This document shows positions 9,465 to 17,529 of a stretch of 64,000 nt of DNA, in pieces. A program made the translations under genes and the position numbers. The number at the start of each line of letters is the position of its first letter. The first letter of the stretch is position 1. This stretch comes from CAIYUC01 sp963682005 (GTDB lineage Bacteria; Bacteroidota; Bacteroidia; Bacteroidales; FEN-979). The notes beneath the pieces are model-generated. The model was not told where the DNA came from, made no database searches, and worked only from the letters and a program-made list of their open reading frames with translations. The DNA lies in the NCBI GenBank assembly GCA_963682005.1, contig OY820914.1, positions 5,146,001 through 5,210,000 on the forward strand, read 5' to 3'.

Positions 9465-10409
9465 TCACTGAACTCCCGAACTTAAATACCGCTCCGTTTC
9501 AATCGCCGCCATGCAGCCTGAACCTGCTGCCGTGACAGCCTGCCGGTAATAGTGATCCTGGACATCGCCGCAGGCAAAGATTCCTTCCACCGATGTTCGG
9601 GTTGCCCCCGGAATAGTTGTTATATAACCCTTCTCATTCATATCGATCTGTCCCTTGAAGACCTCGGTATTCGGTGAATGACCGATGGCAACAAACAAAC
9701 CCGTAACTTCAAGTTTACGTTCTTCGCCAGTTTTAACATTGTGCAATTTCACCCCGGTCACACCTGAGGAATCGCCCAGTACTTCACTGACTGCGCTGTT
9801 CCAGACCATTTCAATGTTGGGTGAATTGAACACCTTGTGCTGCATGGCTTTAGAGGCCCTCAGTTCATCGCGTCGATGGATCATATAAACTTTTTTGCAA
9901 AGTTTGGAAAGGTAGGTCGCTTCTTCGGCCGCAGTATCGCCTCCTCCGACGATTGCCACATCCTGGCCGCGGTAAAAGAAACCGTCGCAGGTTGCGCATC
10001 CCGAAACACCCTGACCCATGTATTTGCGCTCAGATTCAAGCCCCAGCCACATAGCGGAAGCTCCGGTGGCGATAATAACGGTTTCTGCCAGGAACGATTT
10101 GCCATCATCTGCTTCAACCAGGAACGGGCGGGTGGAGAAATCAACTTTCGTAACAATTCCGAACCGGATATCTGTTCCAAACCGTTCCGCCTGTTTTTTA
10201 AAGTCTTCCATCATTTCCGGTCCTTTGATCCCCTCGGGATAACCCGGATAATTTTCAACTTCCGTTGTAATCGTAAGTTGACCGCCCGGCTGTAACCCCT
10301 GATACATAACAGGTTTCAGATCTGCCCTTGCGGCATAGATCGCCGCAGTATAACCAGCCGGTCCTGATCCGATTATCAGGCACCGGACTTTTTCTAAATT
10401 TTCATTCAT
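9465..10409 (-). CDS. trxB: Thioredoxin-disulfide reductase
   Basis: This 314-residue NADPH- and FAD-dependent flavoprotein reduces thioredoxin. Motifs are the FAD site GSGPAGYTAAIYAARA (residues 14-29), the redox-active CATC within GVSGCATCDGFF, the NADPH site GGGDTAAEEATYL followed by HRRDELRAS, and the C-terminal FAD contact GIFACGDVQDHYYRQAVTA. Length and motif order match bacterial TrxB. It appears to be transcribed alone: a TAAATTTG -7-type box lies 22 bp upstream of the ATG, and 109 nt of repeat DNA separates it from purL. Confidence 0.96.
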   Translation of the reverse strand: MNENLEKVRCLIIGSGPAGYTAAIYAARADLKPVMYQGLQPGGQLTITTEVENYPGYPEGIKGPEMMEDFKKQAERFGTDIRFGIVTKVDFSTRPFLVEADDGKSFLAETVIIATGASAMWLGLESERKYMGQGVSGCATCDGFFYRGQDVAIVGGGDTAAEEATYLSKLCKKVYMIHRRDELRASKAMQHKVFNSPNIEMVWNSAVSEVLGDSSGVTGVKLHNVKTGEERKLEVTGLFVAIGHSPNTEVFKGQIDMNEKGYITTIPGATRTSVEGIFACGDVQDHYYRQAVTAAGSGCMAAIETERYLSSGVQ

Positions 10410-10431
10410 GGAGATATGTTTAAAGAAGGTG

Positions 10432-10439
10432 CAAATTTA
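10432..10439 (-). promoter_or_regulatory. Candidate -7 box (TAAATTTG) for trxB
   Basis: On the minus strand TAAATTTG followed by C matches the Bacteroidota -7 consensus TAnnTTTG and lies 22 bp before the trxB start. I see no TTTG -33 box at 19 bp, so this is a half-match. Confidence 0.4.
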
Positions 10440-10547
10440 GTGATTTATCTGATGTGGATGCTTTTTAGAAATGATGCTGGATGCCGGATGCTGGATGTAA
10501 AAATAATCATATCTTTACACCTTCATATTTCCAAACCTAAAAATATT

Positions 10548-13445
10548 ATGAAAAAATTCTACGCTCTATGCGCTGTGATTTTCACGGCTATGTCTCTTTT
10601 TGCAGCTCATGTACCTGTTGAGGAAGCGAGGAATATCGCAACAACTTTCTTTCAGCATTATTCCCAAAATCCTATCCTAACCGACACCAGGATGATAACA
10701 TATGAGGGCACTACGACCTATTACTGTTTTACGTTCGATCCGGCAGGGTTTATCCTGATTGCTGCAGATGATGCTTCCATACCCGTCCTCGGTTATTCGT
10801 TTGAAGCCACGATGCCGGAAGTGATCTCCAACCCATCTGCAAAGGAATGGCTTGAAAATTACAGTCGTGAGATTGTTTCGATCATCAGCAATAGCCTTGA
10901 TAACAAGGAAACCCTGAAAGCATGGGAACAGCTCAGGAAAGGAATATTTCCGTCAGAAACAAAAGATGTCAGCCCGCTGCTGGTATCAACCTGGGACCAG
11001 GGATGTTATTATAATACACTCTGCCCGGCCGATGCCCAGTCATTCTGGTCATGCGGGCATACCTATACCGGTTGTGTTGCCACTGCCATGACCCAGATCA
11101 TGAAGTATCACAACTTCCCGCCGCAGGGCGTGAGTTCACATACCTATACACATGATGTTTATGGTGTTCAGACAGCCGATTTCGGAGCGACCACATACAA
11201 TTGGGCATCCATGCCAAACAACGTTACAGCAAATAATACGGAGGTGGCAAGGATCATGTATCACGCCGGGGTATCCGTCAATATGGATTATGCACCGGAT
11301 GGCTCTGGCGCGTACAGCGAGGATGTACCGTTTGCCTTTATGAATTATTTCAACTACCAGCCCGGAATTGAGATCAGGTACAAGAACAATTTTCCGAATG
11401 TAGCAGACTTCGAAAGCCTGATCAGGACTGAACTTGACCAGCAGTTGCCTTTGTATTACAGTGGTTCCGGCAGTGGTGGAGGACATGCCTGGGTTTGCGA
11501 CGGGTACCGCTTAAGCGACAACAAATTCCATTTCAACTGGGGATGGTCGGGATCGAGCAATGGATGGTATACCATCGGGAATCTTAATCCGGGCGGAAGT
11601 ACATTCAATGACGGCAATGCTGTTGTTTTGCACATAAAACCGAACAATGCGAACATGATCGTAAGGTTTCTCCACCCGGCAAACAACGCTGTGATCGGTG
11701 TCGGAAATGCAGTTGAAATTGAAGCTGCCACAGTAAGAGGCACGCCGGCCGGCATGAAGCTGTTCATTGACAACAACGAAATCTTTTCCACATCAAATGA
11801 TACACTGTTATATACCTGGAATACAAATACTGACGATTTGGGAAGCCATTTTGTAAAGGTAATTTCGTACAACGCCACAGATACGGGTTATTACAGCATC
11901 AACCTGAACGTTGCTGAATGGATCACACAGGCGAGTGGATTCCCCATTCCTTCGAGGGGCATCAACTACCTTTCTGCCGTTGATTCAAACATTGTATGGG
12001 GCAGTGCTTATGACATCAACAATCCGACAGGTGCCTGTGAGGACTTTACCCATACTGACAACGGCGGAGATACCTGGATCCCGGGTACCATCACCAATAC
12101 AGCAGGATTGTCAAGTGCAATGATCTTTGCAACAAGCGATACAAGGGCTTATGTGCCGATGTACAAGGTATCAGGGACAAAGCCCCAGGGAATTTATATG
12201 ACAGATGATGCAGGCCTTACCTGGAGCCGTCAGACGACGGCTTCATTCAGCAACAGCGCGTCATTCCCGAACTGTGTGCATTTCTTCAATGAGAATGATG
12301 GATGGTGCATGGGGGATCCGATCGGTGGGGATTTCGAAATATATACGACGACAAATGGCGGAACCACATGGACACAGGTCAGCGGGTCTAACATCCCTAA
12401 TCCTGTTTCCGGAGAATTCGGCGTTGTAGGTTATTATTCAGCTGTTAATGATACTGTATGGTTCGGCACAAATAAGGGACGGGTATACAGATCCACCGAC
12501 AAAGGATTGACCTATACTGTGGCTACTGTTACCCCCTTAAACGGGAAATATATCAAACCCTCTTTCAGGAACGGATCACACGGGCTTGTACAGGACAAAG
12601 ATGCAGGAACGACAGGTACGCTGTGTGAATCATTCGATGGTGGTGTTACCTGGACGCTTGCAAGTACAACAGGACCGGTTTATGCTACAGATCATATGTA
12701 TGTACCGGGGACCGACAACACATGGGTTACAACGGGATCCACCGGAACCAATGGAACTTCTTACTCATTCAACGGTGGCCACAACTGGACTGATTTCTCA
12801 GGTACACAGGGAGCGCAGTATATGCAGATGACCTGGGTGAACAACCATTGCGGATGGGCTGGCGGAGTGAATGTCAGTGAAACAGAAGCCGGGATCTACA
12901 AGTACATCGGGGTACTTATGCCGCCTCTTCCCTCTCCTACCGGCCTGAATGCTGATGTAATAGGCCATAATGTTAATCTGAGTTGGGACAAGCCATCGTT
13001 TGACAGCATTTCGATGACACTGGAAGGGTACAATATGTATCGAGACGGTATGAAACTGAATGTCGGCCTGATCTCAGGGCTGACCTATGATGACCTGGGT
13101 GTACCGAGCGGCCAGTATACGTATTGCGTAAAAGCCGTATACAATGCCGGGGAGTCGACCGGGAACTGTGCGACGACCGATATCGCTGTCTCAGTTTCTG
13201 AAGCCGGTCAGGCAAATCAAATTTCGATCGCACCCAATCCTGCATCCGCGCATTTCACTATTCGTTCTAATACACCCATGACAGAGATCCGCCTGACTGA
13301 TTTTTCAGGAAGGGAAGTGTATCATTCAGTAGGAAATGGGACTTCAGTTACGATCCCAGTTACCGATTATCCCGAAGGGATGTATTTACTTTCTGTGATC
13401 ACCGATAAGGACGTTGTAAGCAAAAAAGTAGTGGTTAGGCATTGA
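10548..13445 (+). CDS. Secreted C10-family (streptopain-like) cysteine protease with T9SS sorting domain
   Basis: This is a 965-residue exported protease. I take the ATG at 10548 (MKKFYALCAVIFTAMSLFAA, a clear signal peptide) rather than the in-frame upstream GTG/ATG codons. A Spi-type propeptide follows, then the C10 catalytic domain with nucleophile Cys176 in YTGCVATAMTQIMKYH and His313 in GGGHAWVCDGY, and a later FHFNWGWSG motif. After about residue 365 come an Ig-like stretch, a long beta-propeller region of BNR/Ycf48-like repeats (DDAGLTWSRQTT, TNGGTTWTQV, FDGGVTWTLA), a fibronectin III-like unit (PSPTGLNADVIGHNVNLSWD) and a T9SS type A C-terminal domain (ISIAPNPASAHFTI to the end). It is probably secreted and surface-attached. 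The substrate is unknown. Confidence 0.9.
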   Translation: MKKFYALCAVIFTAMSLFAAHVPVEEARNIATTFFQHYSQNPILTDTRMITYEGTTTYYCFTFDPAGFILIAADDASIPVLGYSFEATMPEVISNPSAKEWLENYSREIVSIISNSLDNKETLKAWEQLRKGIFPSETKDVSPLLVSTWDQGCYYNTLCPADAQSFWSCGHTYTGCVATAMTQIMKYHNFPPQGVSSHTYTHDVYGVQTADFGATTYNWASMPNNVTANNTEVARIMYHAGVSVNMDYAPDGSGAYSEDVPFAFMNYFNYQPGIEIRYKNNFPNVADFESLIRTELDQQLPLYYSGSGSGGGHAWVCDGYRLSDNKFHFNWGWSGSSNGWYTIGNLNPGGSTFNDGNAVVLHIKPNNANMIVRFLHPANNAVIGVGNAVEIEAATVRGTPAGMKLFIDNNEIFSTSNDTLLYTWNTNTDDLGSHFVKVISYNATDTGYYSINLNVAEWITQASGFPIPSRGINYLSAVDSNIVWGSAYDINNPTGACEDFTHTDNGGDTWIPGTITNTAGLSSAMIFATSDTRAYVPMYKVSGTKPQGIYMTDDAGLTWSRQTTASFSNSASFPNCVHFFNENDGWCMGDPIGGDFEIYTTTNGGTTWTQVSGSNIPNPVSGEFGVVGYYSAVNDTVWFGTNKGRVYRSTDKGLTYTVATVTPLNGKYIKPSFRNGSHGLVQDKDAGTTGTLCESFDGGVTWTLASTTGPVYATDHMYVPGTDNTWVTTGSTGTNGTSYSFNGGHNWTDFSGTQGAQYMQMTWVNNHCGWAGGVNVSETEAGIYKYIGVLMPPLPSPTGLNADVIGHNVNLSWDKPSFDSISMTLEGYNMYRDGMKLNVGLISGLTYDDLGVPSGQYTYCVKAVYNAGESTGNCATTDIAVSVSEAGQANQISIAPNPASAHFTIRSNTPMTEIRLTDFSGREVYHSVGNGTSVTIPVTDYPEGMYLLSVITDKDVVSKKVVVRH

Positions 13446-13465
13446 TCTTACAATAGCAGCATTCA

Positions 13466-13505
13466 GACCCTGTCAGAGTCCTTGACCCTGACAGGGTCTT
13501 TTTTT
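13466..13505 (+). terminator. Rho-independent terminator made from a dispersed double-palindrome element
   Basis: GACCCTGTCAG (13466-13476) pairs perfectly with CTGACAGGGTC (13488-13498) across an 11-nt loop and is followed by seven T's. It sits 20 nt after the protease stop and points rightward. The same 33-34 bp sequence recurs inside the transposase gene at 13906-13939 and, inverted, in the 54-bp array at 14334-14549. Confidence 0.85.
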
Positions 13506-13507
13506 GA

Positions 13508-14197
13508 TCAACCTTCCAGAAATCTATCATTTAATGGTGAGTGATTTAATCCGGCCTTATGTGCTTCAATAAATTGAGCTTTATCATCGAACCAGCCCAG
13601 GATTTTCTTTGTTGGAATATTGGTATCTGATAATGATAGTATTGTTCCATATGATGACCAGGGATAATGCCACATATTATCAGTAAATCCATGATGGACT
13701 GGATTTTTATGAATATAGACGATCAACTGCTTCATGTAATTCATTGAATCGACTTCGATCCGCTTGAAAGGCCTTTGAAAAAGTGATCCTGTCCTTGAGA
13801 TATCCTTATTCAAATATTGACAATAAGCATTAAATAAGTCCGAAAAGTAGAGATGCGGGGACTTTAAAATTGCATTGACAGGCTCATTTACCATGGCAGA
13901 TTTAAGGACCCTGTCAGAGTCGAGGCCCCTGTCAGGGTCATAATTTTTTACTTTTTTTTTTGGCACCGGAAGCTGCGTACAATCAATTTCATTGATGTTT
14001 TTTATCCGAATCAGGAAATGAAAATGGTTTGGCATCAGGCAGAATGCAATAGTTTCCGCAATTGGGTCAATATATTTCTCATGTAATTGAAGAAAATGAA
14101 AGAAATTATCATTTGTTAAAAACAGATTTTCTCCATTATTCCCCCGGTTGTAAATGTGGAAATATTTTCCATGTTCAAGCTTTGTTGTTTTGGCCAT
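13508..14197 (-). CDS. REP-associated tyrosine transposase (RAYT, Y1_Tnp / IS200-like)
   Basis: This is a single-strand DNA transposase of the HUH type: 229 residues from the ATG at 14197 (an in-frame TTG at 14203 is an alternative). The HUH motif is HFH in LMPNHFHFLIRI near residues 54-65. The catalytic tyrosine is in VYIHKNPVHHGF, the conserved RAYT tyrosine motif, and PWSSYGTI follows. The N-terminus KYFHIYNRGNNGENLF is typical of the family. It has no paired IS ends; instead the same 34-bp double palindrome lies downstream (13466), inside the gene (13906-13939) and upstream (14334-14570), the arrangement expected of RAYT genes and their REP elements. The reading frame is intact despite the internal element. 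Confidence 0.9.
   Translation of the reverse strand: MAKTTKLEHGKYFHIYNRGNNGENLFLTNDNFFHFLQLHEKYIDPIAETIAFCLMPNHFHFLIRIKNINEIDCTQLPVPKKKVKNYDPDRGLDSDRVLKSAMVNEPVNAILKSPHLYFSDLFNAYCQYLNKDISRTGSLFQRPFKRIEVDSMNYMKQLIVYIHKNPVHHGFTDNMWHYPWSSYGTILSLSDTNIPTKKILGWFDDKAQFIEAHKAGLNHSPLNDRFLEG
13906..13939. repeat. 34-bp double-palindrome element inside the RAYT reading frame
   Basis: Read on the minus strand, this segment matches the core of the 54-bp array units at 31 of 34 positions by eye. It keeps the transposase frame open and encodes the short acidic/basic run DPDRGLDSDRVL, between KKKVKNY and KSAMVNE, in a part of the protein between the HUH and Tyr motifs. Confidence 0.85.
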
Positions 14198-14333
14198 TTT
14201 CAAGTAATATTATTCCCATTTGCTACTTGAATAAATGCAAGTAGTAAAACGGAAAAGATTATTTGAACATTAATCGGCTTTTTTTGAAAAGGTAATACGT
14301 TTTTCAGGATTTTTTTTTAAAAAAAAAGGTTAT

Positions 14334-14570
14334 GACCCTGACAGGGTCTTGGACTCTGACAGGGTCCAATTGTAGGATTGGTTGGAGGACCCTGACAGGG
14401 TCTTGGACTCTGACAGGGTCCAATTGTAGGATTGGTTGGAGGACCCTGACAGGGTCTTGGACTCTGACAGGGTCCAATTGTAGGATTGATTGAAGGACCC
14501 TGACAGGGTCTTGGACTCTGACAGGGTCCCATTGAAGGAATCATCGGAAGAACCTGATACGGTTCTTTTA
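14334..14570. repeat. Tandem array of four 54-bp units with paired palindromes (REP/BIME-like)
   Basis: Units start at 14334, 14388, 14442 and 14496, exactly 54 bp apart, and a degenerate fifth starts at 14550 (GAACCTGATACGGTTC). Each unit has GACCCTGACAGGGTC (7-bp arms around one A), a TTG link, then GACTCTGACAGGGTCC, and a 20-bp spacer close to AATTGTAGGATTGGTTGGAG. The two palindromes of a unit can also pair with each other. The array fills the region between the RAYT gene and the next gene's 3' end. The remaining flanks (14204-14333 and 14571-14657) are AT-rich and show no gene. The apparent 75-codon frame across the array is a product of the repeat. Confidence 0.92.
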
Positions 14571-14657
14571 GTAAACCCCGTTGGTACTGAAAACTTTTCA
14601 GTCTTCAGAAAAGATAATGATGCATAAGAAAGCGGGCTTCTCAGTAAATTGAAAATT

Positions 14658-15983
14658 CTATTTCAAAATAAGAAACCTCCCGGAAGCAAAATCCGCTCCC
14701 TTTGTCAACAAACAGGTATAAACCCCTGCCGGAAGAGATGATCCATCCAAATGGACTGTGTGTTTCCCCGGTTTCATTATCAGACCTTCGAAAGGCATTG
14801 CAGCCAGCCTGCCGGTCATGTCGATGATCCGAATCGTTACAATTCCGGCGTCATCCATCGAAAATTTAACGGAGGCAGATGCTGTAAAAGGGTTGGGTGT
14901 GATATCGTCCAGCCGGATCCTGTTTCCACCACGGTCTGCGGATCCCCCGGATCCTATCCCGTGAATTCCTCCTCGATTCAATATAGCAAGCCCTGCAGGG
15001 GTGCCGATCCATTTGTTTCCCAGTTTATCAACAGACACCGAATTAATGATATTGGACGGGAGGGGCGAATTCGAGGTATCAAAGACGGTCCAGGTTGTGT
15101 TGTAAAAGCTGACCAACCCTCCATCCCGGGTTCCAATCCAGATCGTGCTGTCAATATCAATGGCAATCGAGGTAACATTATTGACAGGCAATCCTGAATT
15201 AGAAGTATTGAATATATGCCAGGCCGGGTCATCAAATTTTGCAAGCCCGCCCGTCATTGTTCCAATCCAGGAAATTCCGGAACTGTCAACTGCCACTGCC
15301 TGGATCGTATCACAGGGCAGTCCGGAATTCCCTGTATTGAATATCATCCAGCTTAAATTGTCATAACGACTCAATCCTGATGCAGTGCCTATGATTATAA
15401 CGGAATCTTTTTCAACTGCAAGGACTGATACCGAACTATCATAGGTCGATGGACCGGCAGCAATCAGCGTCCAGTGCGACCCGTCGTACCTCACAAGCCC
15501 GTTGTCGGTTCCGATCCATTTGGTTCCCTTTTTATCCCTGACGATCGCAGTCACGCATTTACCAGGTATGACAGAATTAGAAGGAGTGTATGCATCCCAG
15601 AAATAGCCGTCGAAAATGACCAGCCCTCCAGCATTTGTGGTTGTCCGTCCATCCGTGCCGATCCATAGCTTGCCATTGTTATCCTCCATCAGGCATTTTA
15701 TACTGTTTGCAGGTAGCCCGGAATTGTCCATCGTGAAAGTAGTCCAGTTGTCATCATCGAACCGGGTCAGTCCGTTGACGGTACCGATCCATTTGACTCC
15801 ATCCTCCTGGAATGTGACAGCATTCACGGTATCTCCGGCTATCCCGGAATTTGCTTTGTTGAAGACTTTCCAGTCCGACGTTTGACTATGGACATGAACA
15901 CAAAGAACCAAAGAAATGAGTAAAAACAAATTCTCTATGCGTATGTGTCCAGTAACGGAAATAAAACGAATGCTTTTAATCAT
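14658..15983 (-). CDS. Secreted two-component-regulator-type propeller protein with T9SS sorting domain
   Basis: This is a 441-residue exported protein. A hydrophobic export segment (ENLFLLISLVLCVHVHSQ) precedes about seven Reg_prop-like units of roughly 47 residues. Each carries a W-I-G-T motif (KWIGTVNGLTRFDD, LWIGTDGRTT, KWIGTDNGLVRYDG, TWIGTRDGG-type variants) and an 'N-S-G-L/I-P' linker. Unlike the hybrid sensor kinases in which such repeats are common, no kinase part follows; the protein ends in a T9SS type A domain (ITPNPFTASASVKF to SGRFLILK). It is therefore probably a secreted or surface beta-propeller of unknown ligand. The gene points at the repeat array and has no obvious operon partner. 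Confidence 0.85.
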   Translation of the reverse strand: MIKSIRFISVTGHIRIENLFLLISLVLCVHVHSQTSDWKVFNKANSGIAGDTVNAVTFQEDGVKWIGTVNGLTRFDDDNWTTFTMDNSGLPANSIKCLMEDNNGKLWIGTDGRTTTNAGGLVIFDGYFWDAYTPSNSVIPGKCVTAIVRDKKGTKWIGTDNGLVRYDGSHWTLIAAGPSTYDSSVSVLAVEKDSVIIIGTASGLSRYDNLSWMIFNTGNSGLPCDTIQAVAVDSSGISWIGTMTGGLAKFDDPAWHIFNTSNSGLPVNNVTSIAIDIDSTIWIGTRDGGLVSFYNTTWTVFDTSNSPLPSNIINSVSVDKLGNKWIGTPAGLAILNRGGIHGIGSGGSADRGGNRIRLDDITPNPFTASASVKFSMDDAGIVTIRIIDMTGRLAAMPFEGLIMKPGKHTVHLDGSSLPAGVYTCLLTKGADFASGRFLILK

Positions 15984-16151
15984 ATCTGTGGATGATCAGA
16001 AAATCAATGTAAATTTATTAAATATCGGATTCATTTTACCATCTTGATGAATCTGCAGTGATTCGTTTAGGTAATCCCGAACCTGATCGGACATCGCAAC
16101 TATTTTTGCCGGGATGAAAAAAGAAAAGGATAAATTTTCTAAAACTTTTTG

Positions 16152-16159
16152 TACATTTG
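16152..16159 (+). promoter_or_regulatory. Candidate -7 box (TACATTTG) for tRNA-Pro
   Basis: TACATTTG fits TAnnTTTG and lies 26 bp before the tRNA 5' end, a reasonable distance for a short leader. No -33 TTTG was found at 19 bp. Confidence 0.35.
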
Positions 16160-16185
16160 CCAACCTTTCTGAAAAAGGAAGGTTT

Positions 16186-16259
16186 CGGGGCGTGGCGCAG
16201 TTGGCTAGCGTACTTGCATGGGGTGCAAGGGGTCGGAAGTTCGAGTCTTCTCGCCCCGA
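16186..16259 (+). tRNA. tRNA-Pro, anticodon GGG
   Basis: It folds as a standard cloverleaf: acceptor CGGGGCG (16186-16192) with CGCCCCG (16252-16258) and discriminator A; D stem GCGC/GCGT; anticodon stem CTTGC/GCAAG around loop ATGGGGT, giving anticodon GGG after T33 with G37; five-base variable region; T stem GGAAG/CTTCT around TTCGAGT. The 3' CCA is not encoded (ACAG follows), so it must be added after transcription. A GGG anticodon reads CCC and CCU proline codons. Confidence 0.95.
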
Positions 16260-16265
16260 CAGATC

Positions 16266-16304
16266 AAAGCCTTTTCGGCAAAGCCGGAAGGGCTTTTCTA
16301 TTTT
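16266..16304 (+). terminator. Rho-independent terminator after tRNA-Pro
   Basis: AAAGCCTTTTCGGC (16266-16279) pairs with GCCGGAAGGGCTTT (16283-16296), giving 14 pairs that include two G-U, across an AAA loop, followed by TCTATTTT. It begins 7 nt after the tRNA. Confidence 0.85.
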
Positions 16305-16538
16305 GAAGCGATGCATGCCTGCATGCAGGAGCTGAAAAATAATCATCCTTCATATCCCGAAAAGATGCTCTTGACCGAAGGGAGACATCCATCTTCTCAT
16401 CAACAATTGCAAAAAAGCCCGGATTGTACGAACATGATTTACCATCATTTTTTCGCTGTGGGTAGTATGACCATTGGAAAATAGCACAGCCCAAGCTTGA
16501 AGGGGTAGTTCATTTTGCTGTCCTTAAATTAAAGCATC

Positions 16539-16576
16539 CATTTCTGTGATGATCTTTAAGGGTCATCACAGAAATG
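16539..16576. other. Perfect 14-bp inverted repeat in a 400-bp gene-free stretch
   Basis: CATTTCTGTGATGA (16539-16552) and TCATCACAGAAATG (16563-16576) are exact inverted copies around the 10-nt loop TCTTTAAGGG. No T-run follows on either strand, so this is not an ordinary terminator. The rest of 16305-16710 shows no convincing reading frame. A TACTTTTG -7-like box at 16662-16669 could serve the next gene. Confidence 0.7.
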
Positions 16577-16710
16577 CGTACTGGATTTTTGATTTATTCA
16601 GAACCCCCTCTACCCCCAACTTTCTTAGTCGCGATCCTCGCCAGGCATCCGATTAATTCCCTACTTTTGCCATAGTAATTAACCTGACCGGTTTCATCTC
16701 CATACTTTTT

Positions 16711-17424
16711 ATGAAGAAATCTGACCTTCTCGTTTTAGGAGTGATCATGGCCTTATTACTGCCGTTTTTCATTTTCTCCGAGGTGTTGACAACGTACGAG
16801 ACACTGAATGCAGAACATGCTTACCTGATGAGCTTCATCAAGTTTGCCATACTGGCAACCTTTGGTGAATGTCTCGGGTTGAGGATCCGCACCGGGGTAT
16901 ATTATAAACCGGCTTTCGGATTGCTTCCCCGTGCCATTGTCTGGGGATTCCTCGGAGTCAGCATAAAAATGGCCTTTGTGATCTTTGGCGAAGGTGCACC
17001 CATGATGCTGAAAACCATGGGAGTCCATTATCAGGATGTGAACCCTGCGGATATTTTGCGTCAGACCAGCTTCAGTTGGATAAAACTATTGACCGCATTC
17101 AGTGTCAGCCTTACTTTGAATCTTTTTTTCGCCCCTGTTTTTATGGCATTTCACCGTATAACAGACACCCATATACAAAACACGGGTGGCAGCCTGAAGA
17201 GGTTTTTTTCACGGATCCGGGTCAGCCAAATCATTAAAGAGGTCGATTGGAGGTATTTCTGGGATTTTGTTCTAAAAAGGACCATCCCGTTGTTTTGGAT
17301 ACCTGCCCAAACCCTCAATTTCATGCTTCCCGAAGGATACCGTATCCTGGTGGCTGCTGTATACAGTGTGATACTGGGTATCTTGCTTTCCATTGCAGGC
17401 ATGCAGCGGTTGAAACGGTTTTAA
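16711..17424 (+). CDS. Integral membrane protein of the Mpv17/PMP22 type
   Basis: This 237-residue protein has about five hydrophobic segments. The C-terminal part shows the Mpv17/PMP22 signature: tryptophan after a basic helix, then FWIPAQTLNFMLPEGYRILV and a final hydrophobic helix ending ILGILLSI. The central FSWIKLLTAFSVSLTLNLFFAPVF also fits the family. Mpv17/PMP22 proteins are best known from mitochondrial and peroxisomal membranes; bacterial members are rarely discussed. The cellular role here is unknown. It is 105 nt upstream of the metallohydrolase gene and may be transcribed with it. Confidence 0.7.
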   Translation: MKKSDLLVLGVIMALLLPFFIFSEVLTTYETLNAEHAYLMSFIKFAILATFGECLGLRIRTGVYYKPAFGLLPRAIVWGFLGVSIKMAFVIFGEGAPMMLKTMGVHYQDVNPADILRQTSFSWIKLLTAFSVSLTLNLFFAPVFMAFHRITDTHIQNTGGSLKRFFSRIRVSQIIKEVDWRYFWDFVLKRTIPLFWIPAQTLNFMLPEGYRILVAAVYSVILGILLSIAGMQRLKRF

Positions 17425-17529
17425 AACATTATCATATCCTACATATACATTTTTTTCGAACCTGGTTGTATTTTATTAGCTATCCATTTTATCCTCCCCG
17501 TCAGATGATTTTTTCCTTTACTTTGCAAT

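Noticed and set aside
10416..10547. N-terminal extension of the C10 protease
   Set aside because: The extension would put 44 residues before a standard signal peptide; the ATG at 10548 is preferred.
14317..14544. 75-codon frame with repeated GPCQSPRPCQGP
   Set aside because: It is the translation of the 54-bp palindromic array; no ribosome site, and the repeat period of 18 codons follows from the DNA unit.
14334..14570. CRISPR array
   Set aside because: The units are near-identical along their whole 54 bp with no unique spacers, and no cas gene is near.
16114..16335. 73-codon plus-strand frame across the tRNA
   Set aside because: It covers the tRNA-Pro gene and its terminator; no ribosome site or conserved domain.
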